From Cenococcum geophilum 1.58 (lineage: Eukaryota; Ascomycota; Dothideomycetes; Gloniales; Gloniaceae): a stretch of 64,000 nt of DNA. How positions within the stretch are numbered: position 1 is the first letter of the stretch; each line of letters opens with the position of its first letter. The notes under the pieces are model-generated. The model was given only the letters and a program-made list of their open reading frames with translations, was not told where the DNA came from and ran no database searches. Shown in pieces: positions 1 to 11,749 of this stretch. A program made the translations under genes and the position numbers. The stretch covers positions 2,360,341-2,424,340 of the forward strand of contig KV748182.1 of NCBI GenBank assembly GCA_001692895.1. Reading direction: 5' to 3'.

Positions 1-574
1 CTCTAGTGTTAGAACTAAGATACTAAATATAAGCTATAGCTTTAGTTTTATAGTTATAGCAGGATTATATACCTTTACTTAGTTAAGTTCTATACTATAT
101 TAGAAGTGATATTAATATAGCGTCTCCTAGGATAAATAGGGGGAAGTATTTATATGGCATAAAGCGGGTTTTAGTAAATATTTACGGTATAATAGTAGCT
201 TAGGTGCTATTAAAGGATATAAAAAAAAGGCGGATCTTTTAAAGAAATAATATAATTTATGCTTAGCTCCTTACTCTAATTTTCCTCTAAAGACTAGTAC
301 TATTAACCTCCTCTAGCTACTTCTCTAATCTTATATTTTAAATTAGCTCTACCCTTTAGGCAATATATAGACTATATTAAAGACCCTAAATACTCCTTTA
401 GGTAGCCCTACTTTATTACTAGCTTAGCCGCCCCTTATTATCTAGTATATTTTACAATTTCTAAAGCTGTTAAAGGTAGCTATAGTAATAAATACGTTAT
501 CTACCTCTACCTCTACCCTAAAAGGCCTAGTTATTAAGCTACTAGCCCTAAAAGACCCTAAACTTAAAGTAATA
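1..574. other. AT-rich stretch, no recognised gene
   Basis: RIP-degraded sequence rich in TpA. No open frame and no motif that I can assign. It lies directly upstream of the first recognisable part of the AAA+ ATPase pseudogene on the + strand, so it may hold that gene's amino-terminal coding region or promoter, but nothing in it settles which. Confidence 0.5.
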
Positions 575-852
575 CTATAAGCCTCTAGGTTAGAGTATAA
601 GATAGTAAACAAAGTATATATCTTTATAGGTATGCGTATATAGTCCTGTTAACACTATTTCTTTATAGTTAGGATAAGAAAGCTTATTAGTATAAGATTA
701 CTAAGCTAGTAGCCCTAATAAGAGAGGTTAATAAACTAGATTAATACGTGTTTATTAATTGTATTTAAATTAGTAGGCAGAATACTCTTTATAAGTGTCT
801 TTAATTACTAAAAATAAATTATAGATAAGAAAACTAAAGACTTTATATTTTA
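575..852 (+). pseudogene. AAA+ ATPase pseudogene, upstream part
   Basis: Upstream portion of a large fungal AAA+ ATPase of the type that has a long N-terminal region before the ATPase domain. The + strand here gives segments such as ASRLEYKIVNKV and REVNKLD that resemble the region before the N-terminal domain in these proteins. The reading resumes at about 9326 with KGLQDVLRKVLKDIYRI. Between the two parts sits a Fot1-type transposon with a TA duplication, so the gene was whole before that insertion. Stop codons throughout are TAG/TAA, as RIP makes from CAG, CAA and TGG. The assignment of this short part rests mainly on its continuity with the downstream half. Confidence 0.5.
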
Positions 853-854
853 TA

Positions 855-897
855 TTAATGTGGGACCCTAGGAAGCAAGACACCCCCCCTAGCAAGA
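855..897 (+). repeat. Left terminal inverted repeat of the Fot1-type element
   Basis: Pairs with 9281-9323 in inverted orientation. The two copies share the core GGACCCTAGGAAGC and then an ACACCCC block. Most differences are C/T or G/A, as RIP would give. The preceding TA is the target duplication. Confidence 0.8.
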
Positions 898-972
898 CAT
901 TCGCGCCCATACCTCCCCTTCTTCTTCCCTGCCAAATTATACCTAAATCGAAAATTTCTAGCACAAATCGCC

Positions 973-1573
973 ATGTCCCTTCCTAAATTCAGTTCTCGCG
1001 AAGCCGAAACCTCCATACAAAAAGCTATACAAGACGTTAAATTGGGCGTTAAGCCGTCAATTCGCAAAGCCTCCGACGTTCGCGCATTACTACCCTCTAC
1101 CGTTGCCCATCATCTTACTAGGCATCTCCCTTAACACCTAGCCTATAAAACCCTACTGTATACTTATTAGGAGGATTAAATTATTAAATAGATGTGTAGG
1201 TATTAGTCCTAGGGCTTTCTAATAAGAGTTAATATGCTTTTTATAATTATAAACTTATTTTTAGCAGAAGGTAGGGTTATAGGTAAATATTAGGGGGAGA
1301 GATTTATATAACGCCATGGGCTCTATCGTATTATAAGTCGTTAATTAGATTGCTAAAGAGCCTAAAATAAGAATCCAGTTATTATTTGTGACTAGTTTAA
1401 GTTCTTTTAAAGCGTATAGGATAAATACTTAATTAAGCACTCTAAATTTATGCACAACTTTGACGAAAAAGGGGTAATGCTAGGCCTTATAGTATTGGCT
1501 TAAGTAATTATAGATGGTAAGACTAGTAAAGAGAGGTTAAAAAATTAGACTATTTAATAACTAGGAATATAAG
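973..1573 (+). pseudogene. Fot1/pogo transposase, N-terminal part
   Basis: Begins with ATG at 973 (MSLPKFSSREAETSIQKAIQ), a helix-turn-helix of the Psq/CENP-B kind that binds the transposon ends. The segment RKASDVRALLPSTVAHHL is the second half of that fold. Further on are EGRVIGK, GERFI and RHGLYRIISRQLD of the CENP-B-like domain, then the first catalytic Asp in DEKGVMLG (GAC at 1462-1464). The frame continues with VIIDGKTSKERLKN up to the Copia insertion after 1573. It stays in one frame from 973, broken only by RIP-type stops. The first ~150 bp are almost unmutated and read openly. The rest of the protein is at 7944-9090. Confidence 0.85.
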
Positions 1574-1792
1574 TGTTAGTTATATAAGGTAATATTACGT
1601 AGCTACGGTTCGTAGATAGTATAATAATTATTTTTATTTTTTATTTTTATAAGGGAGGGTAAGGAGCTTAAGGCTCCTTATTACACTAGTGCCGCGGTAA
1701 TACGTAATAGCAACTTACCGCATATAACGGTAACTTGCTATATATGACGGCAATATACCTTATATAGTAACTACTTGCCTTTATTCCTAATA
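1574..1792 (-). repeat. 3' LTR of the Copia element
   Basis: 219-bp LTR matching 7725-7943 throughout, including the core TAGCTACGGTTCGTAG. In the element's sense it begins TRTTAGGAATAAAGGCAAG. Preceded by the duplication ATAAG. Confidence 0.9.
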
Positions 1793-4700
1793 CTAGCAAC
1801 TCTTCTTTTATAGTTGCTATCTATATATATATACCGCTTAACTAGCAGAATAAAAATTAATCCTCCTTATTTACTATTACTATTGTAATATAAGTCTTGC
1901 TATCCTAAAATTTGCCTCTTAGCACGTGGTACTTTCTTACTTAGGAGTTACAGGTAGATATCTTATTTAGAGGGCCGCTAAGGCGCTAGTAGTAAGCGAG
2001 CCAATAGCGATTTTTTATCCTAGGGATGGAAAATCCTAATTGGCTAGGTTAAGTTAGGGTCTATAAAATATTATTCTCCCCCCCTCTAAAAAAGTCTTAG
2101 TAAGAGAATCTAACTAATTAGATAACTTTAACCGCCGGTTAAAGTTCCTAGATATTTTAAAACTTTACGTAACTAAGAGATTTTTAGGGACTCCTTTTTA
2201 ACCTAACCTTTAACTTATATATATAGAGTATTTATATTAATAAACGTCTCTAGTGCCTTGTTTGGGTTCGCCTTTATTATTATATCTACTAGGTTATCTT
2301 AGCCATTAATCTATTAAATCTTAAAGAGTTTTTAACGCTTATAGAATTGCTAAAGTGCTATAATATTAATTATAAGGCGCTTCTCCTTTGTAGTACTAAG
2401 CTTAATTAAATACTCGTAGAGGGAATATAAGTTAGTGTATATAATTATAGGGATAATAGGAAGTTTGAGTTAATCTATAATTATCTTTAGGGTAGTTCCA
2501 ATTGTAATTACTATATTAACTCCGCTAACTATTCTATATATCTCTAACGCTAGAACGCTTTAAGTAATACGCTTACTTTTAGTTAAGCTCTAATAAATAA
2601 GGTTGCTATAGATTATAAAGTTATTCTCTCCAGTAGATTTGTTCGCGATAATAATCTTATATCCTAATTAGGAGCTAAAATCTTTATTATTTATAAACAA
2701 TCTATTAACAAATATAAAGAGCTTAGCGGTAGGAAGATTAATAGGCACATAAAGTAGTCTCTAATTAAGATGGTTTATTTACTAGGAAAGACGCTTATTT
2801 AGGGCAAGAACGTTATCCTTAGTTAGTTTTTAGTATTAAGCGGTAATAAAAAGATTAAATAAAGCCTTAGGTTAACAGATAAAAGTAATATAAGCTCTAT
2901 AAGCACGTTACTCTATATATCTTTACTTTAGAGAATTAACATTAATAACGTTAATTTTTTTACCTTAGCCCTTTTAGCGCAAAGCAATGGAATCATTATT
3001 TAGGAAGAGGATGCATTTATTAAAGAGTAATAGTGTTATTAAATTAAGCTTTTCTTTTAGCTTTATTATAAGATTTACTTTTATTAGCTTATTTTCTTTA
3101 AGAGCTAAGAATTAGTTGTCTGCTAAAATAATTATATTATTAGTTTATATACTAACAATTCTAAATAGAGTTCCTATAGTTATAATAAGGAAGTAGGGGT
3201 TAAATATAGATATAGTTATTAAAAGCTTCTCTTTATAGTGCTTACTATAGGTAGCCTATTAATAGGTTCCTACCTCTGCAATTCTATATAATGGCTTAAG
3301 TATAACTATAATTATATCTTCCGGATATTGGTAGCGAATTTACTCTAGAAGGTGCGCTAATATTAAGCGTTAAAGGTGCATCTCTAATTAGGTATAGGCC
3401 TAAGTAATATCTTATAAATAGACTGCTATTTTATTCTTTATTAAGGAGAGGGCTAATATAATAATAACCTATTAACTAGCTTGTTAAATTATAGGAGATT
3501 ATATAAGAATTATCTCCTTACTATTATCGTTGTAACCTTAGATAATAGGCCTTAATTTCTTAAATGGGGTATTAGTAGCTTTACCCTTAATCTCATTAAC
3601 TATCCTTAACTTAAAGATGCGAACTTTATTAAACTTAGTAGGGTTATACTTCTTAAATTTAAAGACTCCTCTTATAATAAAACCGTTAATCTCCTACTTA
3701 TTAGATGCTTAGAAAGGAGCTCCTAGGGTTATAATATAACCTTCTTTTTAGAGCTATTTTGCGAGCTTAAAGTTAGCCTTCTCTTTAGCTATTATAAAGG
3801 CCATTAATAACTTAACTTTATTCTTAATAGCGGNAATAAATTATTCTTTAAAATTAATAAGATGTTAGCGATTTTGTAATCTCTTTAGGCGACCTCTACC
3901 GCGTTATAGTTATAGTATATCTACTACAATTATATTAGGATTATAGTCGCCTTTTAAAGCACGTTAATTATAGTTCTCCTTTAAAGTATCTTCTAAGGCA
4001 TCCTATAAAGGCTTAGAATTATTATCTTTATAATAAGGCTTAATAATAGTTAAATGGAATTAAGTGGGTCTGTAAGGCATCTAAATAGTATAAGTTTAGC
4101 AATTAATTATAATAAGTTAGTATAGGCCTAACTATTCTCCCTTTTTACGCCATATATGTACTTTAGACTAAAGTGGCAGATTAAGCGTAGTTAAGGTATT
4201 TAGGCTATTTCTTATTCCTAGTGTATTATTAACCTAGCGTATAGCGTAAAGATATTATACCTCCTTTATTACCTTATAAATAGCCTTAGCTTATTATATA
4301 ATAGAGGGAAATAGTAAAGAATTATTAGTTATTTAAGGGTAGGCGCTAAAGACTAGTAATATAGGTACGAGTCTATCTAGGCTAGCGGAATTATTAATAG
4401 CTTTAATAGCCATTTATAAGGTAAGTTCTTCGCTAGCGTCTTTTAGTTTTAAAGAGATAATATTATATACGTGGCATAATGGCGTGTAATATTGTTCTAT
4501 TTTTTTAATATTATTATATACCTTAATAGGGACTTCCTTAACCTTAATTACTATTACCTTTATCTATTATTAAAACTCTATAGATAAGAAGTTCTTTTCT
4601 ATATTATAGACGATTTAATTAGGGGGCCCTAAATAGATATTAATCTAATATAATTAAAGGGTATCCTATATATTTCTAGCTAATATATCTTTTAAAAAAA

Positions 4701-7291
4701 CGCGCGGCTTAGAAGGAGGTTAAGAAGTTAATAACTTAGAGCACTAGCTTACCGCTAAAATATATAACGTTAATAATAATATAGAAGTTAAAGTTGTAGT
4801 TATTTTTAAGGGTAAACTTAAATTGGTTAGGGGACTTCTGGTTTATTTAGTAGTAATAGCAGTACTTTATAAGATGCTTAATTACCTTAACCTTAACTTT
4901 ATAGCCTACTTACTAAAAAACCCTAAGTAATTAATAAATAGATAAGTGGCTAAAATAATGGTGTAGTTAACGTAACTTTAACTTAATTAGGTAGCTCTAA
5001 GTAACACTCTTTTTTAGTTAATAAAGGAGCAACTAAGGTTAACCCTACTTGCGTATAATTGGTATCTAACTATCTCCCTATATAAGCATATTCTTAAAGT
5101 TATTAAGCTTAACGCCTAATTTATCTATATCTTTAATGTAAAATAGAAATAGAGTATTTATAGAAATAATATGGAAAGTAATGCACCCTAAGGGGGTTTA
5201 GACCCTAATTATGCTAAGAAAAATTATAGTACCCTTACTAAAACAAATCGTATATTAGCCTGCCGTTAATTAGTTAATCTAAATAGAGCTATTAAGCTGC
5301 TAAAGAGCTTAAACTTAGGGTTCTCCTACTATAGATACTCCTATGGCTCCTATATCTAGTATAATACTATAAAAGACGTTTACTAAGTATCTATTATTAA
5401 AGGAAAACGCGGAACTTTTCTTTAGCTTATTAAAGATATTAAATTTCGTAATAGAATAGAGCGTAGATTAATTATTAAGAACAGTGATGGTTTATATACT
5501 ATCTACCTTACTATACTTAGTAAAGTATTGGTTAGGGGAGTAATCCTTAATTTCTATATCTATAAGGAGCTATTTAACCTTATTAACCTTACCCTTAAGA
5601 TCTTCTACGCCTTTATATTAAATTAGGAAGCTTTAAAAGTAGGTTACAGTAACTTTATAATTTTTAACGTTTTTTATACTTTAATGGAACTTATTATATA
5701 CCTCTTTTTGCTTATTAAGGGAGTATCTAGTTAACTAGTAATTTAGCTTCTTATAAATATAGCACTTTTTCTAGTAATTACTTTAAAATAAACCTCTATA
5801 AGGACCTCTATAATTACCTTATAGTTAATATTAATTATACCCTCTTCTATATTTCCTACCACGGCCACTATATATTTAATTAGTCTAGTTATAATTATAT
5901 TAGTTAGGAATACTTAGTTAGGTAAGGTTTTTAGTATAAAACTATTAAGATTTTTATATTTATATTATAGTACCTATAGCAAAGCGTAGCTTAGTATATA
6001 CTTCTTTAAACGTATCTATAGGTTTATATAGCGCTAAATTGCACTTAGGAACGTTATAGTATACTAAAATAACCTAGTCCCTTAGGCTGTTCTTATTTTA
6101 GTAAGTTTTAGTAAGGCTATATTAGATTTTTTAGAGTTTATTAAAGAGTAGTTAAAGGCACTTTAAATAAGTCTTTATTAGGTTAGAAGTAATAACTCTC
6201 TAGAATATAGTTTCCCGCTATTTAGATATATAAAGTTAGTAATTCTTATTAGTCTTAAAGTAAGCTTTAATAAGCTAAAGCATTATATTAAAGCTATAGT
6301 TTTTACCTATAATATAGTTATAATAGAATATTACTACCCGTCCTTTTAATATAATAGAGAAAGCGTAGTGGTACTAGTAGTATTAAATTTTAACCTTATT
6401 ATAATAGTTATAGAAAACCTATAGTTTTACTCTAAGTATATTATACAGTTCTCCTTTAAAAAAAATTTCTTCGTCTAAATATACCTTTATTAAATTTATA
6501 ACTTCTTATAATAGAGGCTTACCGGTTAGCTAGGATAAAGGGGGTAGTAAAAGAGTACCTTTAGGTAAAAGAGTACCTCTAGGTAGGGAATTAGCATTCT
6601 AGGGGTTTTAATATAAATTAAAGTTGCCTTCTAAAGAATATAGGTTAGTTTTAGGTTTCTATAGTTAACGTATAATTTTAGCTTCCATCTATATTAGTTT
6701 TTTTATACTAATAATAACGGCCTAAATATTGCTAGTAATTGGGTTACTATTCTTAGTAATATATACCCTATTCCTATAAAGGAAGTCTTAAAAATCCTAA
6801 ACAATATTAATATTACTAAGTACCTAAGTATTAGCGGTCCATTCTATAAAATTCTCCTTAAAATATTCCTATAGTTATAAATCGGTATAGTGTCTACTTT
6901 AGTAGAATAGGATATAGTATAGAAGAAAGCTATTAACTTGTTTTACGGTATAAGTTATTATATTAATAGTAAATTTATCCTAATTTTTATTAATAAATTT
7001 TATATACGTAGCTACCCCTAGTAGTAAGAAGTCTTCCTAGTTATTTAAAGTAGGCGTAGCTATATTTTTAGAGGGAGGGAGGTATTATTAGTTTAGAGAT
7101 TATTGTTTAGTACGCATTTATAACATATATTTGCGATTTAGTACGCATTTATAACGTATATTTATAATTATAGGGCTTAAGATTAGTTCTAGCCTTAAAT
7201 TATAAAAACTTATAAAGCGTATTATTTTGCGTAATAGACGTAAGAATCTATAATCTTAAAAAGGCTTAGGACTAGTTCTAGCCTTTAAATC

Positions 7292-7560
7292 TGTATAATT
7301 ACAGCACCTGTCGTACCAACCGCGTGCCTACGCGTTCGGTACGTCAGGTACGCGTTTACGCGTTCGGCGCACCAACCACCCGCTTACGCGTCTGGTGCAC
7401 AAGCACTGACTAATCAGGGGGGAAGGACGCATCAGTATATAGACCACGTAGTCTGCTTCAATACAAGAGACAGTCACCACCATCCCAAAGAGCATACGAT
7501 ACTATACGTATTTCGTGCCCCGGGATACGACTCACTCGTGCTATTAAGTTAGTACGAACA
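7292..7560. mobile_element. Solo LTR nested in the Copia element
   Basis: 269-bp insertion starting TGTATAATTACAGCACC and ending TTAGTACGAACA, flanked by 5-bp direct repeats AAATC (7287-7291 and 7561-7565). The other Copia copy in this window lacks the insert at the same place. TG...CA ends and a 5-bp duplication mark it as a solo LTR of an unrelated family. It is much richer in GC than its surroundings and keeps many CpG and CpA. Either it arrived after the main RIP episode or it was too short to be recognised by RIP. A TATATAGACC motif near 7436 could be its TATA box. No second copy is visible here. Confidence 0.8.
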
Positions 7561-7724
7561 AAATCCTTAGATTTATAAAAAAGTTCTATTTAAGGTTTAG
7601 GACTAGTTCTAACCTTAAAAGACAGCTTCCTCTAGTATAAGTAGCACTAATATAGTAGCTTATTTCTTCTTAGTAGAATACTTAGCTATTTTATGGTATA
7701 ATAGTAAAGTTAACTACTAATTAG

Positions 7725-7943
7725 TGTTGGTTATAAAAGGTAATATTATATAGCTACGGTTCGTAGATAGTATAATAATTGTTTTTCTTTTTTATCTTTA
7801 TAAGGGAGGGCGAGAAGCTTAAGGCTCCTCGCCACGCTAGTGCCGCGGCGACGCGTAACGGCAACTTACCGTATATAACGGCAACTTGCTATACGTGACG
7901 GCAATATACCTTATATAGTGACCACTTGCCTTTATTCCTAACA
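7725..7943 (-). repeat. 5' LTR of the Copia element
   Basis: 219-bp LTR followed by the duplication ATAAG at 7944-7948. It ends CCTAACA on the plus strand, so in element sense it begins TGTTAGG. It is less mutated than its partner at 1574-1792. Confidence 0.9.
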
Positions 7944-9090
7944 ATAAGAGCTAGTCTTTATAATTAAGATAATTAGCACTAATAGCTCTTACCTACCTCC
8001 GTTTATAATTTAGAAAGGTTAGTAATACTAGGAGATTTAGTATTAAATTACTAAGCAGAATAAACGTCTTTATAGGTATGCCTATATAACCTTAATAAAA
8101 GGCTAGACGGACGACTTGCTAGGCTTATACTATATTAAGCACTATAATACTTATATGTAATATCTTGTGGAGGATAATAAGGGCGATATTTAAAGCTATT
8201 GCATACTTATAATAGATAATTACTTAAGCCACATTACCTAGCAGTATATTAAGTATGCGCTATTACATAGGATCGTTCTAGTCGCGCTCCTACCTCATTT
8301 AATGTATAAGCTTTAGCCACTAGATATAAGCTGTTTTAGACCTCTTTAGTACTACTATAGCGTAGAGGTAAATAACTTCTATTATTATAGCCATGCAAGA
8401 ATCAACAAAGAGTATTTTATAAAGCTCTACCCTATAGCGCGCGCTAAGGCGTTTACTTATAAGACGATTTATAGCGCCTAGAAAGCTATAAGTCTTCTAC
8501 TATATAATCCTACCGCTATCTTAAAGGCTCTACCACGCATAAAGGCCTCTGTAAGCCCTAAAATAAGCTAGTTAATTATAATTACAGACTATTAAACCCT
8601 AAAGACCCCTAGGACTATAGAGGACCTTAAGTCTTTACAAAATTAGATCACTAAATCAACTACTAAGCGACCAGACGGTATGCTTAAAACCCCTATTTAG
8701 CGATATATTGAAAAGCTGTTTAAAGCTACTATTAGCTTTACTACTAATGCATAAATATAGAGAGAAGAGAATAAGCGATTTTAGAAGTATAAGATAGATA
8801 AGAAAAGTAGTAGGAAACTCCTAAGTAAGGGTAGAGTCCTTACCCAGGAGGAAGTTAATTAATTAAAGTTAGAGGATCTATAAAAACAGGAGCTTACTAC
8901 CTAAAAGTTAGCTTAAAAGGAGTATAAGGAAGGGACCTCTCTACTAGAGCTTAACGTTGCTTTATATACTAAAGCTGTATTAAACCCTAGTAAATATAGC
9001 TAAGACTAAGCAACCTTTATATACGTCTTTTAGTGTAATCCTTAGCCTATAAAGGAATTTGGTAGTAAGTTGATCTAAAAGGGAGGCTTA
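7944..9090 (+). pseudogene. Fot1/pogo transposase, catalytic C-terminal part
   Basis: Continues the transposase in the same frame as 973-1573 once the Copia insertion is set aside. The second catalytic Asp is in LIIDNYLSH (GAT at 8215-8217). The third is in the PLD motif (GAT at 8323-8325), 36 residues later, as in the DDD triad of Fot1/pogo enzymes. After that come RINKEYFIKLYPIARAKAFT, a well-conserved stretch of fungal members, LYNPTAILKALPR, and a charged tail rich in Lys and Glu. Frame continuity through the whole protein with RIP-type stops only shows decay by point mutation, not by indels. The exact end of the gene is uncertain. Confidence 0.85.
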
Positions 9091-9280
9091 GAAAAGTATA
9101 GTAGTAAGCTATCTAATTGGTTAACGTCGGGGGTAAACTTACGCCTATAACGTACTCGGAAACTTTTAAGCCATTTTCTTTTATAATAAGAAGCATAATC
9201 GCTTTAATTTAGGCTATTTAGATTTAATATAAAGGTGTTATTAATTTTATTATTAATACAAATGCATCTAGGGGTAAGTG

Positions 9281-9323
9281 ACTCGCTTAGAGGGGTGTCT
9301 CGCTTCCTAGGGTCCTATATTAA
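9281..9323 (-). repeat. Right terminal inverted repeat of the Fot1-type element
   Basis: Inverted partner of 855-897, followed by the TA duplication at 9324-9325. The host AAA+ ATPase reading resumes just beyond. Confidence 0.8.
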
Positions 9324-9325
9324 TA

Positions 9326-11290
9326 TTAAGTTTAAGGGGTTGCAAGACGTTCTAAGGAAGGTCCTTAAAGATATCTATAGAATCTACCTAAGAGAGGATA
9401 AGCCTTTAGTGCGGAAAATCTTCGCTATTAAATCTTACCGGCTTATACCGCGTATAGGTTAAATAGAACCTCTTATATAATTTTCTCCCGGAACTATAAT
9501 TATATTAAAGTAGTATAAATATTAACTCTAAGAATAAAGTATATTTAAAACATTTGGACCTCTTAATTAGCTTTATTAAAACTACCTACGCGTTTATAAC
9601 TAAACGCCTTAAACCCCTTCTTAAAAATTGTAAAATTACGTATAATCTACTTTAGGCTCTCTTTAAGCCGAACTTAGAGGTCTATACTACTTATCCTAGT
9701 ACTAGTAAACTAAGATGTGTTAAGTTTAATTATAGTAAGGGGGAAAAAAGATAAAGTGGAGCTAAGTACTTCTATCTAGACTGTTACTACTTTAATTTTA
9801 ATAGAAAAGTATTTAGGGAAGCCGGCCTTAGGCTTACTATTAAGAAGTTTTGCGGAACAAAATAGATAGACTTCCTTTAGGCATTCCCTCTAGAGTACTA
9901 CCGAAAATTAAACGAGATTAGAGTATAGCTAATTAAATATAGTTAAACGTTTAATAACTTAAGAGGTGTCTACTACTACTAGTACTAAGGGACTACCTTC
10001 TATAAGGATAATAACGGTAATAAGATTAAAGTCTTTATTAAGAGCCGAATTATAGTTAATACGGTATATTTCTGGCAAATTAACCCTAATTACGCTAGAC
10101 TAAAAATTAATAAGTCGCTGGAAATACTAGACTTATTAGCTATCTTTAATTTTATAAGGGGCTTAATAAAAAGAAAAGACTAAATTAAGAGGACAAATTT
10201 AGATCTAACTAAAATAAAGGATTAAGATTTCCTAGTTAGTAGCCTAACTATACTAAGTTTTAGTTTAGGTAACAAGCTCTAGCGTATGTTATCTTTACTT
10301 ATATATAAGCGGCATTTGTTAATACGTTATAGTTAAGTTCGTAGTTACTAATATTAGTAATATTATATAAAACCCTTCTTCCTTTAATAACCTTAGGATT
10401 CCTACTTAGTAGAAGGAAATTATTTAAGCTCTTAGTAATACCTACTTATCTTAGGACTCTTACCCTATCTTAGATAACTTTATATTAGGTAAAGGGCGTA
10501 AACTTATTACCCTTTTATAGTATATTACTAAGCCCTCTCTTTTAAAATTAGTTATACTATTATCTACTAAGATAAGTGAATTAGTGGGCCGCCTAGTGTT
10601 AGTAAGACCTTAATAGCAGGGGCAATGTTAAAACACCTTAGGAGACTACTTTATATCGTACATCTCTATTCCCTTATAATTATGGCTCTTTTTAACTAAG
10701 CAGATCTCTGCTAGAGAATTAGGCATAACTATAAATATACTTAAGAAGAAGCTTTCTCTTATCTTTAAGATAGTAACTTACTAGAAAGCCACTTTACTCC
10801 TTAATAAGGCGGACGTATTTGTAAAATAGCGTGCTACTAATAATATTTATCGCAATGCCCTTATTTGTATGTTTTTACACAAGCTTAAATACTATAAAGG
10901 AATCTTATTTTTTACAACTAATTAGGTAAAGACGATTAATAAAGCTATTATAAGTAGAATACACCTCGCGCTCTAGTATGGTCTATTAGATTAGAACGCT
11001 TAAGAGGTAGTTTAGGATAGTTTCCTTAATAAGGTAAGTACGATAAAAGGAGCCGTAGATTTTATAGAAAAGGACCTTAATATTCTAGTAGGGAAGGATC
11101 TTAATAGCCGAAAAGTAAGAACCTTTACGCCTGCGGTAAAGCCAAGCTGATTAATTTTCTAATCTAGATTAAAAATGCTCTTTTTACAGCTTAAGTATTA
11201 GCTAGCCATAAAGAGATATAAGTATCCTTATTATATCTGGAATTCGCTATTAATGCGAACGTAGAATTTTAGTATAATTTTATAGGGGGA
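9326..11290 (+). pseudogene. AAA+ ATPase pseudogene, main part
   Basis: Large fungal AAA+ ATPase of unknown cellular role; such genes are multicopy in many ascomycetes. It opens with KGLQDVLRKVLKDIYRI and LREDKPLVRK. Next is the conserved N-terminal domain: IKTTYAFITKRL and LFKPN near 9,570-9,670, then FPLEYYRKLNEI near 9,880. Downstream is VFIKSRI followed by INPNYARLK. The ATPase domain has a Walker A, GPPSVSKTLIA near 10,588, in which two Gly of the usual GPPGVGKT read Ser (G-to-A change). The Walker B region reads LLLNKADVF near 10,800, with Asn and Lys in place of Asp and Glu. ILFFTTN (sensor 1) and SRIHLAL (arginine-finger region) follow. All replaced residues fit RIP. The gene is dead. 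Confidence 0.8.
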
Positions 11291-11660
11291 GGTAAGTTTA
11301 ATAATATGCAGTCCTATACTTAGCTCTCTTAAATATACTAGGATATTAGGGGTCTATAAAACGCGTGCCTTTTTGGCGTATAGGTAGATATATATTCGGG
11401 ATTTAGCTATCTTTTTTTTCCTCCTTTATATTTTTCTAATTTATACTTATTAATAGTTAGAGGCAGTATATTACTTAACTATACTGTTTATTACCTAGTA
11501 ATATATATACATATATCCTATATATAAAAGACTTTAATAACGCGATTTTAGATATAAATATAATCGGGTAGTTATAAATTAAATTCCTAGTTATAGGCCC
11601 GCATTCCAACGAATATAACTAGTAAATGGCTTTCATTTCCATACGGGGTATAAGCCTATA
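11291..11660. other. AT-rich spacer
   Basis: Lies between the AAA+ ATPase pseudogene and the left limit of the FunK1 repeat unit. It contains a run of TATATA motifs near 11,500-11,540. Nothing else could be recognised. Confidence 0.5.
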
Positions 11661-11749
11661 TACTTGCTTACTCTTATTATAATAAGGCCTATATAGTAGG
11701 CTATAGCGTAGGCGAATTACTAGTAGATCTAGAAATAGGAGAATAGAAG

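Larger units (their letters stand above)
1574..7943 (-). mobile_element. Ty1/Copia LTR retrotransposon, full-length fossil
   Basis: Element of about 6.1 kb plus a nested solo LTR. Two 219-bp LTRs (1574-1792 and 7725-7943) start TGTT and end in A, and lie between identical 5-bp duplications ATAAG (1569-1573 and 7944-7948). The coding sense is the minus strand, so the 5' LTR is the one at 7725-7943. In that sense the order fits gag, protease, integrase, reverse transcriptase and RNase H. Copia-type RNase H is recognisable around 2,240-2,640 and reverse transcriptase around 3,000-3,800. The LTRs differ almost only by transitions, so their divergence reflects RIP and gives no clock age. It is broken by a very large number of point changes. 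Confidence 0.9.
855..9323 (+). mobile_element. Fot1/pogo-type DNA transposon, split by a Copia element
   Basis: Tc1/mariner-superfamily element of the fungal Fot1/pogo group. The ends are inverted repeats of about 43 bp: the left begins TTAATGTGGGACCCTAGGAA and the reverse complement of the right begins TTAATATAGGACCCTAGGAA. Both are flanked by TA (853-854 and 9324-9325), the usual duplication of this superfamily. Without the nested Copia and its extra ATAAG the element is about 2.1 kb, normal for a Fot1-like element with one transposase gene. It interrupts an AAA+ ATPase gene. The transposase frame carries many RIP-type stop codons, so the element is dead. Confidence 0.85.

Noticed and set aside
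770-1067. Two minus-strand open frames over the left end of the Fot1-type element
   Set aside because: They are antisense to the inverted repeat and transposase N-terminus. A similar antisense reading exists at the other end because of the repeat.
9235-9462. Plus-strand open frame crossing the right end of the Fot1-type element
   Set aside because: It is a chance fusion of the terminal inverted repeat with the resumed AAA+ ATPase reading, not a gene of its own. The ATPase part is annotated separately.
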